From Tyto alba (Eukaryota > Chordata > Aves > Strigiformes > Tytonidae), in assembly GCF_018691265.1 (NCBI RefSeq), contig NW_024881272.1:25905323-25969322 (forward strand): a stretch of 64,000 bases of DNA, written 5' to 3'. Below the pieces are notes generated by a model. The model made no database searches. It was not told the DNA's origin and was given only the letters and a program-made list of their open reading frames with translations. Both the position numbers and the translations under genes were made by a program. Positions 43,601 to 56,392 of this stretch are shown here, one piece after another. Numbering within the stretch: position 1 is the first letter of the stretch; each line of letters starts with the position of its first letter.

Positions 43601-44737
43601 ACTGCCTGCAAATGGGCCTCCAAAACACCTCCTGAGCAAAGGCCAGGGCTCCTCCCAGATCCCAACCCATCACAGCTGCTGTTTCACAGCAGGTCTAACA
43701 TTTCCCCTTGCCTCTATGCTCAGCAGAAAGAGGGAACAGGAGGTGGCTCAGGCACTTAATGTCCTCCTGTCACCTCATCCCACTTGCACAGCAGAGCTCC
43801 AAAACCACCCTGCTTCCCCCAAACACAGGGACTGGCAAAAATACCCCTCTTATATCCTCCCACCCCATCCCATCTCACCCCTCCAAGTCCTGCTCCACCT
43901 GCAGCCCCTGAGCTGTCCTTGATTGCAGAGCCCCTTAACCCTTCTCTCACTGGTCAAGGGGAGGACCCTGCACACCCCTTGGGCAACCAATGTCTGAGGA
44001 AAGGCCAAGGCATTACAGATCTGCAAATGCCATGGCTTGGGAGCACTCTTCGCTCCCAGAGTGGCCCCAGCACTGATCCCACAACAGCAAAAAATGGACC
44101 CTGGTTAATGAACAGTCTGGCAAGAGCGAGTTGCACCATGGCCAGCTGCTCTGGGGAGAGCCAGCACTGCCCGGAGCAACCCCCAGCCACATCCTACCAC
44201 CACCAGTAACTGATTGCAATTTCCAGCTTCCAGCCCTGGAAATCGTCCACAGTTAGCTGTGGGTCTGTGTCCTGTGGCCAGTGGGATTCAGGGAAGGCTA
44301 CCTTTCACCCATTAAGCAGCACTTGGAAGTGCTGGCTTAGTGCTGTGCCTCAGTTTCCCCACCTGGAAAATGGAGGGAAAGGATGCTCACCTCCATATAC
44401 AGCCCTTTGCAGCTCTGGGGTGGTTCTAATGCTGAGAAAAAAAAAAAAAAAAAAGTTCCATCTTCTTATGTCCCCTGTTGACACACAGACACATGCAAAA
44501 GCACTCTTGGCTTCATCCAAGTGATGAAATAGGAGATGGATCCTACCCAGGAGGGATCATGGGCAAGATGGGGGTGTTGACCTCTGTCTAAGCACCCTTC
44601 CCACCCTCACGTCCCCTTCCCCCAGTGTCCTTCCCTTCCCAAACTGCCTGAAGGCTGGGAGTACTTCCAGATGCCAGAAAGTCCTTTGGGTGATTAGAAA
44701 AACAACCATCTTTGCTGTCATATGGGCAACAATTCTC

Positions 44738-44743
44738 TTTATT
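44738..44743 (-). terminator. PDZK1IP1: AATAAA poly(A) signal of PDZK1IP1 (minus strand)
   Basis: TTTATT on the plus strand reads AATAAA on the minus strand, 493 nt after the PDZK1IP1 stop codon. It is the first canonical signal I see downstream. Confidence 0.65.
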
Positions 44744-45235
44744 GCTCACAGGGAAGTTATATACAGGGGAGAAGGTTTGTTCTGACATTAAAATTCATGG
44801 TGTAAGTTGTAAAAAGGAGGGTGAAATATGGAGAAGAGAACGAGTTTTCTATCAACAGCTCCTCAGAGGGTGGCTGGGGGTGGGAGGAGGTCCTAGGCAC
44901 CCAGCGGGGACCCCTCCATGTCTGGAGCAGATCAACATCCCCCTGGAACTGGGGACATCAGCCTCGCCAGCCAGATGGGGTGACTGTTGGACAGGAGAGG
45001 TGGCACCTCTGGACCTCTCCTGGGGATGTACACATGTGTGGGCACCTGCCCCCGAGGCAGAAGAGCACATCCGGCAAGTAGGAAGAGAAAAGATCAGGAC
45101 ATGACGGTGCCATGGAGAGGTCAGGAGCCATCGTGCATGGGGGATGCCAGTGCAGAACGTCCCTGTGAAAATGCACATGGTGACAGCGGGAAGCAAAGTG
45201 AGAGGAAGAAGGAGGGCAGCTGGCTGGGGCACCCG
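44744..45235 (-). other. PDZK1IP1: PDZK1IP1 3' UTR
   Basis: About 490 nt between the stop codon and the poly(A) signal on the minus strand; inferred to be transcribed with exon 4. Confidence 0.6.
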
Positions 45236-45308
45236 CTACATGGCAGTGGTGATCACCCTCTCTTCGGGTTCCAGGGTGTTCTCGTAGGCATGGTGGCTCT
45301 CTCTGGAC
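45236..45308 (-). CDS. PDZK1IP1: PDZK1IP1 exon 4 (PDZ-ligand C-terminus)
   Basis: Encodes [19 protein letters not shown] and the terminal TTAM, then TAG at 45238-45236. Acceptor actcag. Confidence 0.94.
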
Positions 45309-48300
45309 CTGAGTTGGGAGGGAGAAGCACAGCCGTGAGCTCACCTCCAGCAAGACCAGTCTCCCCAAAGCCACCACCCTGACCTCTCTGGTGCTGGCCG
45401 TGAACCGAGGGGTGAGATGGTGAGGGGTCCCCCTGCCAAGACGAGAGCCAAGCACAGGGTGGGAATTGCTCTAGTTTCTATCAAGGGCTGTTTTGAGAGT
45501 CAACATCTGTGTGGTGATCTACAGCCACTTTTGGTGGTTTCCTCTGTTTGAAAGGTGTGATGTAGCATAAGAAAAATGTTGTGTAGCAGGTTGCAAGGTG
45601 GTGGATGGACCATGGTGCTCAGCTGAAGGGACAGGGAGAGACTAGGGACAAGGGGATACTCCCTCATTGCCTTCTTCTTAGCCCCTGAAGCGGTTAAAAT
45701 CCCCAAAACCAGGTGCATGGGACATGTGAGACCAGAGTGGGAGAGACCGCAGCTCTGCATGTCTGAGCTGTCCCCAAGGGGATGGAACAGAGCCCAGGAA
45801 CCATGGGCAGGAGGTCTGAGCAAGTCCTTCACCTGAAGTCAGCTGCAGAGGTTAGGTATCTCCCTTCATGGCCGTTGGACATGACAGCGTCTTGCTTGTT
45901 CTCAACACTCACCACTGTCTCGACATTTTCCCTGGAGTGGGGAGAAAAGAGGAGCTGAGACAGAACAACAGAGATGCCATGCTGGGGAGCAGCTCGCAGT
46001 GGTGATGGCAGAGAAGAAGGGACTGCTCTGACACTACAGAGACAGTAAAGGACCTGGATGTGTGATCCTGGCCTTCGACACCCAGCTCAGCCCCCTTCCC
46101 AGCAGGACATGGGCAAGGAGAGACGCCCTCGCAGCTGTTTTGCAGAGTAACAATCCCTGTCTCTGGAGCTGGGACTCCCAGTGCTGGGCTGGCAATCAGC
46201 AAGACTCATTTGTCAGTACGTGGGATTGTTTTCTCCCACTAACTGGTTTTTCCAGTCTTCTTCTGTGTAATCGGTTGCAAAATAGTCCCCTACGTGTCCC
46301 AAGTGACACCGAGACAAACACCGAGGCTCTGTGGGTGCCGCAACCCTGGTGCAGGAGGGGTGCACGGGTGCACGTCCACGCGTGCAAAGCTGAGCTGCTT
46401 TCTCTCAGATGTGAGTCTGGATTGCTCACAGAAGGAGTCACGGGGCAGGGACTGGGTGTTAGACCCCAGCAGGAGCCTAAAGGCTTGGCTCTGGAGTGGG
46501 CCCATGGCCCAAACATTGCTGGGGGTGGTTTAGCTGCGGAGGGTGGGTGTAGGTCCACGCCGCGTGTGCACCCCTGCCTCCTCCAGCACTCGCCCAAAGG
46601 CAATTTCAGAGGTTTTCCAAGGAACAGACTGGGATAAACAGGCAGTGGCATGAGCTGATAGCTGCTGTCACAGTGACAGCGCGGAGCTGGCAGCGTGCCA
46701 GGCTGCCGAGCCTCGCTGCCCGCTCGTCTGAAGAGGGGCCAGATTAATTAAACAAGCCGCCATTCCCCCTCAAGCCCTCCTCAGCATCCTCTGCCTCCAG
46801 GCTGGGAAGAGGCAGCCGGGCACGGGCAGCAGTGGGAAACACCATCCCTGCCTCCCAGTCCATGGGCTGGGGGCTCCTCCAGTTTGAGGACAAAGGTTCT
46901 TCTTTGGGAAACAAAGACTGCAGTTGCAAATCAGACCATATAAATACATATATATTACACATTGTGCTATCCATTGGCCCCGAATGCATCCTAAAGGGCC
47001 CTCTTTAAATACAACTGGATCAGAAGCTGACCTGCTGAGCATCAGGGTACACCCCAAGTCCCCATGTCCTCAGCCTGGAGAGGCTGCAGGGATGTGCAGA
47101 TACAAAAGGACTCCAGCAACTTTGAGTACAAAGTGCCAGTGCCAGTGCAGAGGAACTGGGAACCAAGCTATAGGGCACTTTGTCTCTTCATTCCCAGTTG
47201 ACTTTGGGCTCAGGTTCAAGATTATATTACTACAACTTAGCCAGTTAGCCTGGGTCTGCTGAGCAGGACCAACAACCGGTGGCTTTGCTCAGCTGGCAGT
47301 GGGGAAGAGGTAACTGGTCCCACAGAGCCTTTTTCTGATGGTTAAGGCCACCTTGTTCTCCTGAGCCATGGGCTCCAGGCAGACAGTGCTGCCATGGCTC
47401 AGCTACCTCCCTCTTCTCCCAGCTCTTCTCATTGCCTTCAGCCGACTTGGCTCCATTTGCTTTGCAAATTAAGCTGTTTTAAGCTTGTTTTCCCATGGAT
47501 ATAATGCCCCTAGGAATTGCACCCCCAAATCTCTAGGAAACTGAGCTCAGGTCAGCCCCTTGAGACATGCATCCACGTAAACCAGCCACGATGCTGCGGC
47601 TCTCCCATCCCCAGCACAGCACTTTCTTGTGGCAGCATCCCAGTGCTCTGCTTGGGGGTGCCCCTGCGTGGGGAGCAGCGGGGACGGATGGTGCACGCTC
47701 GCGTCTGGTAACAGGGAGGAGAGACCAGGCCAGGGAGTCTTTTCTCTCCCTGCCCAGCTGCCAGCACAGCGATCATGGTGTTCCCAGCCCTGGCATGGGG
47801 ATGGAGGCGGCTGGAAGCGACCTGTACAGAGGCAACTAAGCCCAACCCAAAGCAACCCTCAGGGTTCCCACACTTACACTTTCTCCTTACACCAGAACCT
47901 ATTGACCACGAAAGCGATGGCCACCAGGACTAGAAACACAACCACTGCAATGACACCCTGCGACCACGGCTGGAGACTGCCCCGGGCTGCAGCAAAAAAG
48001 AGGGCACATGTTAGAAATACATCCTCAGTCTTTATCTGCTTGGCTGAGCTTCTCCTGTCCAGCTTCACCAACATTCAGCCAAGAGCTTGATCCTTCAAGT
48101 CTGAGCAGAGAGTGCTGCTCTTAATCCAGGCAGGTTTACCTGGGTGATAGCAATGAAAAAAGTGCAAATAACAGCAGTTTTGCTGATGTTTGCATGTGGA
48201 GTATAGTGCCTTGCAGCTGTGAAGCCCCATATATACATACATATATGTACACAGTGGGGCACAGGTGACTCCAATGGGGGAACAAAGGACTGGGTAACAT

Positions 48301-51300
48301 GGAGGGAAGGAGGATGTTTGCCCAAAGTGACAGGGGAAAGAAGGAAGAGTGGTTTCAGCAAACTGTTTATTCTCCATTCCCGGATGCCACAGATATTGTT
48401 CCCAGGTTATTTTCCAAATACTACCTGGTAAAATAAGGATCCCACAACAGGGACAGCATAAAATTCAGTTGCCGCTCTCACAGCAAACGGTTGCTGATGT
48501 GGATTTCGGTAAAATCTACCATTCAACAAGCTTCCAGAGCAGCAAGCTGATTTATGATGGGAAACTGAAGATTGAAGTGTTCAGAGCAACAGCCTCCAGC
48601 ATAAAGGCCAGGAAGCACTGGCAAGGGGCCGGGAGCCGGCCACAGCATCCCTGGCTCCCCTGGGGTCAGATGGACTCACAGGTTCATTTTTCTCTAGCCA
48701 GACCTAAGCAGTGATCCAGCCACTGGTGGGAAGGCTGCTAGATGTATTACTGGATGTGAGAGGAGCTCAAGGGCAGGGTGATGAGAAGAGGAAACCTTGT
48801 CCCAGTCCTTGCTTGGGATGGCTGCTCCTCTCTTCCTGCTAGCGTTTGGGCAACAGAACACTCAGACATAGTCAAACCCATCCTTAAGTGTTGTCACATC
48901 AGCACTGAAAGGAGACCTTGTCCATGCAGACACATCCCTTTGGGATTCAATTACCATTTATTCAGGCCCAGCTTTTCCACTTTCTGCTGAGTGAAACACC
49001 AACCCTTGCACATAGATGAGGTCCCTCTGTGCAGGCAGATGGGGCAGGATGCTCTCTGCCAGCCCCAGCATCAGCTTCGGACTACTTGGACCCAGCCCAT
49101 GCCACTGGCACCTGCGAGGCCAAGCTGCCCCAGTATTTTGGTCTCACTCAGGAGCTTTACACTAGCTGGACACTTCATCTGTCTCACAGGAGAGAAATTT
49201 CCACTATAAACAGCAGATAATCTTTACTAGTGGCAATGAAAGTGGGCTGTGTGCTCCACGTGTGCAAACTCCTCATTCACAGCCAGCCCCACGCCGGCTC
49301 CGCTGCTGACAGCTCTCATCTCCCTTCTCTGGTTTTGGGGAGGGGGACTGTCCTTTGTTAAGACCTCCAGCTCCTTGAGGCCTTACTGCAAGAGGCTTTT
49401 GTTAATTAAAACAAAGCAAAACAACAAAAGAAAAAACAACACATAAAAAAAAAAAAAAAAACAATCCCAAAGCTTTTCTTTTCCTATTGGAAGTGAAATC
49501 AGCCTGGCTGACTGATTTACTGCCTGTGCCAGGCCAGAAAGTGGTGGCACCTCTGGGAGAGCAGCCCTGAACAACGGCCTTCATCCCCCCCACTGGGATA
49601 CTTGCTGTGTTTACTATAAGGTCCCGGGGCCAAAACTCAAGCGGGAGGAATTCAGACGGAAATTCCCTCTTCTATCAGCCTGTTTTGGCTGACAACCCAT
49701 CGTGGGGGCACTGAGGGGGTGGTGGCAGTGAGGAAGAGCAGAGCTTTGTCCCCTCCTGCCTGACCTGATGGGCAGGAGATGCTCCTGCTGCCAACCTCCC
49801 TGTGGGTGCAGCTCCAAACAGACCTTTTGCCTCCAGGATGAGCTTTGTCCCGCTTTGCTTCCTCCTTCACTCTGCTCTTGGCTGTTATCTCAGCCACATT
49901 TATTTATTAGTTGTGGTTTATTTTTCCTGCCAGGGCCAGGATTTCCAGCCTAAGCCTAGGAGGGGATCAGATCCAGCCCTCTGTGAGGTTTCTGCTAGGG
50001 TTAAAAGAGTTCAAGGTCAACTGGGGAATGAAGTCGGCAATGACTGAAATTGCCAAGTTTGCACCTCACGATCTTCAAGCAAAGGAGACGAGAAGATAAG
50101 TAGTAGGGAACCTCCAAGCAGCTGTGCGGAAACCTTGCTCAGATGGCTGTTTAAACCAAATTTCAGAGCACCCAAGGCCAAAAGGAAAAACAAAAAAAAA
50201 AAAAACCCCGAGCAGTTCTGGCTTTGAGAGACCATGTAGAGCCTGGCTGCAAGGGGAGATGAAGATGGCAGGGGAATGGCAAAAGCCTCCACATCAGGCT
50301 CAGACTGAAATACCCCAGTGGGGTGTGGAGAACTCGCGTGGGCATAAGAAAGAAGGAATGGGAACCAGGAGGAGGCAAGGCCTTGATAGCATCTTCTGGG
50401 GAGTGAGTATGCAGATGGCAGCCCTGGGGGGCAGTGCCTGGCTGGAGCCCCACCAGAGCACACCTTGCTGCCCTGCCAGGAGGGATGGCCCGTAAGGATG
50501 AGTCTCACCAGTGGAAACAGGACTGTGTTCCTGGAAAAATGCTTTCCCAGGGATGTCTGTCCTGGGACAGCCTGTCCCTCTGGCTCTGCCACCTCTCTGT
50601 TTCACCCCACCCCAATGATGAGGTTTTCCCTCCTGAATGAGATCTTTTAAGCTAACTAAACAATGTGGGATCTGCACCCCTGGCAGACGTGTATACACAC
50701 ATCTGCAGCTACAAATAAGACCAAGAGAAGTGCCAATGACAATGTGTTGTAACTCCATTTCCATACACAACGGCTGGTTTGAAGACACAGATCTGCTTTT
50801 TGATACATCTTCCCCGAGTTCTTGGAAAGCATCAGCTGGCCCCCGTCTTTTCCCCTCTCTGAGGAATCTGTGCCAGGCTCTGAATCCTCATTAAAGTTGG
50901 GGGTTTTTTACCTCTTTCCAGGCAAGAGCAGAACTTTCAATCCTGCTGACAGTGGAGACCCCACACTATTAAATCCTCAACAAGTTGGTAAACAAATACA
51001 GGAAGAGAGGTCAGGGCTGGGGCATCAGGAGGAGAAAGGGGGAGGGAATTTTCCAGGTCTTTGGCAGTATCAGATGAGTTTTAATTACTCATTATTTCTA
51101 GCGTTAGACAAGTCCTTCCACAAATTTCATAAACATAAAGTCCTAGGCATAGGAACTTTCTCATTTAAGTCTTTGGGAAGGGGACAGGAGGACAATTTGC
51201 AGAGGAAAATATTTGCTCCCTCACCTCGGCAATGATCAAAATTACAGATTAACAGGAAAACCTGCAAGCTCGGGAAGCAACCCAGCACAACACTTGCCCA

Positions 51301-51783
51301 GGGACGAGAGCAAGAAGAAAGAAAAAAAGAAAGAAAAAAAAAAAAAAACCTTAAGAAAACAGATTACTCATCTTGGTGCACAGTCCTGCCAGAGGTAAAT
51401 CTGAGCTGCTTTATCTCCGTGTAAGCAGGTAAGATAAGCCCCGGACGGCAGTTTCAGCCTTCAGCAAAACAGGTAGAAAAGTCTCCATGCCCCGGCTCCG
51501 CCAAGACCTCCCAACCCACCGGACACCCACCCGTCCCCACTGCCTGCTGACGTGAAGCCAGAGCTGGGATGTTTTTTCTCTTCCCAAGAGGCTCTTTCAC
51601 AGTTGTCCCTTGTCCCCAAAGCCACCCCACCGAGCAGCTCCCGCCAGCCTTCCTGCCTTCCCCCTGCCTCAGTTTCCCCGGGAGGTCAGGCAGCTGCCTG
51701 CACTCACCTTCCTGGCAGCAGGCAGGCTCCAGAGCCAGGAGCAGCCCGAGGAGGAGGAGGAGGAGGAGGCAGCGGGCACGCAT
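45236..51783 (-). CDS. PDZK1IP1: PDZK1IP1 (PDZK1-interacting protein 1, MAP17), complete, 4 coding exons
   Basis: Exons on the minus strand: 51783-51708, 47986-47878, 45931-45833, 45308-45236. They join in phase to 357 nt, 118 aa plus stop (human about 114). A cleavable signal peptide (leucine run, residues 4-18, then ACCQE) is followed by GSLQPWSQG, a membrane span (about residues 36-55) and FWCKEK. The cytoplasmic tail keeps a Tyr motif (HHAYENT) and ends TTAM, fitting the class I PDZ ligand S/T-x-hydrophobic; the human tail is STPM. In mammals MAP17 sits in the apical membrane of kidney and gut epithelium, binds PDZK1 and supports transporter activity. The Met at 51783 is chosen over an in-frame upstream ATG (51900) because it starts the signal peptide and has a GCC ATG context. 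Location between CYP4 genes and the expected TAL1 supports the call. Confidence 0.95.
45833..45931 (-). CDS. PDZK1IP1: PDZK1IP1 exon 3 (cytoplasmic tail)
   Basis: 99-nt exon encoding [17 protein letters not shown] and [13 protein letters not shown]. Acceptor ctccag, donor gtgaag. Confidence 0.93.
45932..47877 (-). other. PDZK1IP1 intron 2
   Basis: 1.9-kb intron. It contains a 17-bp near-palindrome GCTGTCACAGTGACAGC (46664-46680) beside CTGATAG, and otherwise nothing recognised. Confidence 0.7.
47878..47986 (-). CDS. PDZK1IP1: PDZK1IP1 exon 2 (transmembrane)
   Basis: Encodes [13 protein letters not shown] through NRFWCKEK; nearly the same as the mammalian protein in this part. Acceptor gctgcag, donor gtaagt. 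Confidence 0.97.
47987..51707 (-). other. PDZK1IP1 intron 1
   Basis: 3.7-kb intron with A-rich runs near 49441-49461, 50189-50206 and a (GAAA)n/A tract at 51307-51350. No further exon was recognised. Confidence 0.7.
51708..51783 (-). CDS. PDZK1IP1: PDZK1IP1 exon 1 (signal peptide)
   Basis: Encodes residues 1-25, mostly leucine. Donor gtgagt. Ends in phase 1. Confidence 0.92.
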
Positions 51784-51900
51784 GGCGACAAGCAGGGCCG
51801 TGGGCTCTCGGGGCACGAAGGAGCAGCCGATCGCGGCCCCTCCTCGCAGGGCGCTGCGCTTGGGCACGCCGCCCTCCCACAGGAATGAGCACTTGGTCAA

Positions 51901-51917
51901 TTATCAAACGCATTAAC
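51901..51917 (-). promoter_or_regulatory. HNF1-half-site/GATA-like motif upstream of PDZK1IP1
   Basis: The minus strand reads GTTAATGCGTTTGATAA about 120-135 bp upstream of the PDZK1IP1 ATG. GTTAAT is an HNF1 half-site and TGATAA fits GATA factors. HNF1 drives many kidney proximal-tubule genes, so this would suit PDZK1IP1. Motif match only. Confidence 0.3.
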
Positions 51918-54654
51918 GAGGGAGGCTGATGCTCACACCTGGTTATTCAAATCCTGCTGCGGGAAGGGTTGGAAGGAGGTGCTTCTTTCTCTTGAGGCCG
52001 GCGGGGAATTTGGGGCACGGTGACTTGAACCCGACAGTCCCCTTAGGGCGTGGAAGGGGACTCAGCCACAAAACATTTGCATCAGCCCAGGAGGAAGAAA
52101 CGACGCCCAGATGGGTAAACCTCTTCTCTGGCACGGCTGTGGTGTTTGGGGAACATGGTTAAACAGGACCTGGGTGTCCCCCAAATCCCCCTCCCCACAG
52201 CAGGAGAGCCAAGGGGTCCAGCAATGCCCCAGCTCTGACATCCCTTCCCACCCCGTGGGACCCCAGGTCCTGGGGATGCAGGGAGCTGCCTGGCATGGCT
52301 CCCACTCTCTTCCTTGCTCTTTTCTGTTCAGCAAGTGTCATTAACAACCCAGCAAAACACATTTGTGTCTTAAAAACATCCATTTAATAAACCAGACTCA
52401 ATGCTGAGTACTGACTCCCACCTCCCACGCCTTGTTTAATGGAGAGACTGCTAAATAGAGCAAACACAGCATTTATTTTATTGAGTCTTCAGGGCTGTTT
52501 CCAAAATTTCTTCAACACCAGAAGACGTAGAAACACCAAAAGACCTGAAGCAGATAGCAAGGCTGGCCCTTCACACCAGCCACACAGATGCTGCGGGACA
52601 GGGAAGGTTGCAGGGCCCGAGTTAAGCAGCTTCCCAGCCCATGACAGGTTTGGACTGATGACAGACCCATCCCGCAGGAAGAATAAAAGCTCTTTGGCTT
52701 CACAGCTGAGCAACTTCAGTTATTCATGAAGGAAATTTTAAAACTGTGAGCCAGTGGTTTTGTTGTCACTCTTCTTGTGGTGTGTCATAGCATCTCGTAA
52801 GCCCAGCACCCAGGGCCACTGAGAAATCCCCCTCAGTAGCATCTGAGCTCCAGGACCTCTGGGTCTGGTGTTCCCCCCATCAGGGATCCCACCTGGGTGC
52901 CGGGTCCCCACGCAGGCACCCACAAGGGACCCACACTCGGGAATGTGCAGGACCCTCAGGAATACATACCCACTGATGCAGGATTGCCATCCTTCATCCC
53001 TCGTCTTTCCCCTGAATCTAGAATAATGCAATTTATCCTGAAAATTAGCTGGACCTGACTTGAGCCACACAAGACTGCAGGTCAGTTCCTGGCTCTCTCC
53101 CGAATTCCTTTCCATGGCCAAATTCCCACCCGCAAAGTGGGAGAATCCCATTCCCAACCCTGCTAGTTTTTGCTTATGAACTCCGTGGGGCAGGGACTCT
53201 CCTGCTGAACCCGGCAAGGAAGTGGCAAGACAGGGAACTGCCCATAATAAGGCCCTATATAAGCAATCTAATCCTGCTACAGGGAAAAAGGAATGGCCTT
53301 TGAAGAAATAAAAATGACAGTGAACTTTGGGTTCCCCATGACTTGTTTCCACGTTATCTATCCAGGAAAGCACACAGCTTGCGATCTTTTCTGCCTGCCT
53401 GTTGCTTGTCTCTTAGCAAAAGTCCAGCAAAAAAACCTAGCTATTTAGAGCAGAAGGCTTTATCAGCAGATCAGAAGTACTAGAGAAGCCAGTCCTGCTG
53501 CTGCCCTTGGAAAATTCATGGTCAGAGACATCTCTCTGCTATTGCAATCCACCCCCCAGTCACGCTTGGGGCTGTGGCAGGTTGCTCACAGGTTCCTTCT
53601 GGTCCTCCTCCGCATGTACTCCAGGTTGTCTTCTTGCCCCAGCACTCTGCCCAGCCCACCTCCAGGGACCCTAGGTGGATTTTCCAAGGATAAAGATGTC
53701 TCAAGGATCCACTCATATACTACGGTGTGTTGGGGGGACAGAATGTGGTGGACCAGACCCCGAGATGAAGGCAGAGCTGCTGTGCCTTCCAGACAGGGGT
53801 CTTGTTGTCAGCTCCCTCCTGAGGAGCAAATAGTATTTTACTATTGCACATTCCAACATTTATATGAAGTTTAAGGAAATTTAACTGTTCTGGGCTTGCT
53901 GATGAGGGCAGGGAATGTGTAATTTGCTTATCTCAAAGCTCCCCTGGGCTCCAGTGCATCTCCTTTAGCCCCTAGCAGCTATTAGGAAGGTATGTGCTAT
54001 TGGGGCCAAAAGAACTGCCTGTGGCACCTGCTTGGTTGTATATTGATGGGTCTGGCCTAGGGGGATGAGAAACAGCAAGTCACTGTAATGGCAACAGGCT
54101 TGTTGCAGGGACAAAGTCTGAAATTTCAGCAAATAATTTGCCATCTGGCTCATCCTTTTGTCATTCTGGCCCTGGCTTGGGACTTGCAGAGGTGAGAAGC
54201 TGCACGTATCCGCTGCAGGACATTGGAAATCTTGCTGTCTTTCTCATTTAAGCCCTCAGCATCACATACCTATGGTGAGTCAAAGCCCTACAGGTCCATT
54301 TCACAGGTGAGGGAAACTGAGGCACAGAAGGGGCAAATCACATTGGCAGCATTTAGTCAAACCCAAACCCAGCTCAGTTCTCTACCGATGACTCATGTGA
54401 GCAGTTGCCTGTACAACAGGTCACACAAAGAGGGTCTTGGGATTTCAGGATTTACAGAGATATCCTCCAAAAATTGACATCTTTTTTCCAACAAAGAAAT
54501 ACGTCGGTTTTAACCAAAATTAGCATTCGCTCAAAGCACATTCCTGAGCCTAATGTGTTCCTGGGTGATACGGCTCAGAGTACAGATGCCAGTTCCTCTT
54601 CAAAAAACGTTGTGGGGCTCTGTGTTTTTATGGAGGTTATTTTTCTTTCTCCTT

Positions 54655-54700
54655 CACTTCCTTCCTTCCTTCCTTCCTTCGTCCCTTCTTCCTTCCCTCC
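54655..54700. repeat. (TTCC)n simple repeat
   Basis: Six or so cttc units followed by diverged ttcc units; polypyrimidine. Confidence 0.9.
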
Positions 54701-56334
54701 GTCACCCCTCCATCTCCTCTCCCTCGCTCAGCAAGACCCATCAAAATAAAGAAAATAGATGAAAGCAAGCCTGAACATCCCCTAGAGAAAAAACTTGATG
54801 AATTTGTTGCATTTCAAAAAACTTGTTGAATTTACTGCTCAAAAAAAAAAAAGGGAAAAAACAAAGCCACAAAGACAATATTTAATTGCTTGTTTACTTT
54901 GATACTTTACATTAAAATCAAATATTTCCCACCTGCCCCAGAATTCTCTAATTTCCCATGGACACTGGCTTTCAAATCTAGCCTGGGATGGATGCTGCCA
55001 GAGGAGAGCCAGAAGTTACAGCCACTATAAAAAGGACATTTTCTTGGCCTAGCATGCCAGTGTGGAGAAAGAGCAGCAGAAGGCGGCTTTTTGTCCATCA
55101 TAGCTCTGTGCTTCACTCCCCCTCTTTAAAAATGCCTTTAAACAGCAATATATTTTCTTATTTATGTGCTGATGAAAACCCTGGTGTCAATAGTGTGGCA
55201 ATGGGGCATGGCCCTGTGCCATCACTGTCCACCCCCACTAGCCTGGGGTTCAGCTGGGCTGATTGCTCCCCTCCTGCACACACACACAGGGCCAAGGAAA
55301 AAAAAAAAAAAAACAAACCTCTCAGCATTTTATTAGACACTTTATTAGACCATTCATGAGTCCCCCAGGGCTGACACTAATTGCAGGTCTTGCATAAGCA
55401 GAATGGAGAGAAGGGTGGCATGGGGGTGGCCGTGACACCTCCCGGACCCTCATTTGGGTAGAATTTGGATTCTCCCCTTTTCAGGGATCCTGTTGGGATC
55501 AGCCAGGACCGCTGCTGGCAGGACACTCGCTGGGAGCTGGTACCCAGCAGCTGCCTGAATGGGGCCCAGACATGGCACCAGCACCAGGCACTACGTGTGC
55601 CCTGCATTTTCTCTTGAGAGCTGCTCAGTAGCATCACCATGACCCATGCGTGCTTTGCGGGACTCTCTGGATGATGTTTTACACACCAGTTGATTTTTGG
55701 CATGGTTCTCTAGGCAGCATTCACACCGACCACTGTCTGTGCTGAGGCCTGATGCTGCTGCTCTGTACATCTAATGGCAGCAATGGGCTCTCTCCTCTAT
55801 CCAGCTGCCCATTTTCACACAGCTGCCAGGATTTGTCCCCTCTGAGCTCCCAGCTCCTCTGTCCATGAGGTTAGTAGCTGCTAGGGATCCGACAGCACAT
55901 TCACATCAACCTCAGGAAAATTAGGCTGAGAAAACACCTACCTGATCCATCCTGCCTTGCCCTGGGCTAAGAGGAATCAACCTAAAAATCCCTGAAGCAA
56001 GAAGAAAATCCACCTGCCTTTGGTCTGCCTTATTTCTGGGGGATGAGCCTGCATCTGTGATTCTGCCTCAGCTTTCCCATCTGTTCAGAGGGTGTATTGC
56101 ACCCCTAATCATCTCTGAGTGCAAGGGAAAGTGCCACTGCACTGCTGGAGTGGCAGATAGCTGGGATCCCACTACATGATGCTCAGAAAGGGAGAAGGGA
56201 GTTGACTCTGCTCTGGATATTCCCTCCTGCCCAGTGATATCGAATTGAATGAATAATTTACTATCCGATCATCTCTAATCTTCATCCCATAAAATCAGCA
56301 GCAAGCTGGGAGGGTTTTTGAAGCCTCCAGCTGC

Positions 56335-56392
56335 ATTCACTGATAAGACATGAGGCAGGAAAGATTGGAAGCCCATAAAAATGATAATCTCA
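56335..56392. promoter_or_regulatory. GATA-ETS-GATA motif cluster (candidate enhancer)
   Basis: TGATAA at 56341-56346, ETS-like CAGGAA at 56356-56361 and TGATAA at 56382-56387, within 50 bp of AT-rich sequence between PDZK1IP1 and the presumed TAL1. The mouse Scl/Tal1 +19 stem-cell enhancer, also between these genes, uses ETS and GATA sites. Equivalence is inferred. Confidence 0.3.

Larger units (their letters stand above)
37900..44700. other. Intergenic region between the second CYP4B gene and PDZK1IP1
   Basis: 6.8 kb without a supported gene. It contains an A32 run (39806-39837), a pyrimidine-rich tract (40430-40485), an A-run near 44438-44455 and a GATA/E-box/ETS cluster at 40510-40655. 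Long open frames here overlap on both strands and look compositional. Confidence 0.7.
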
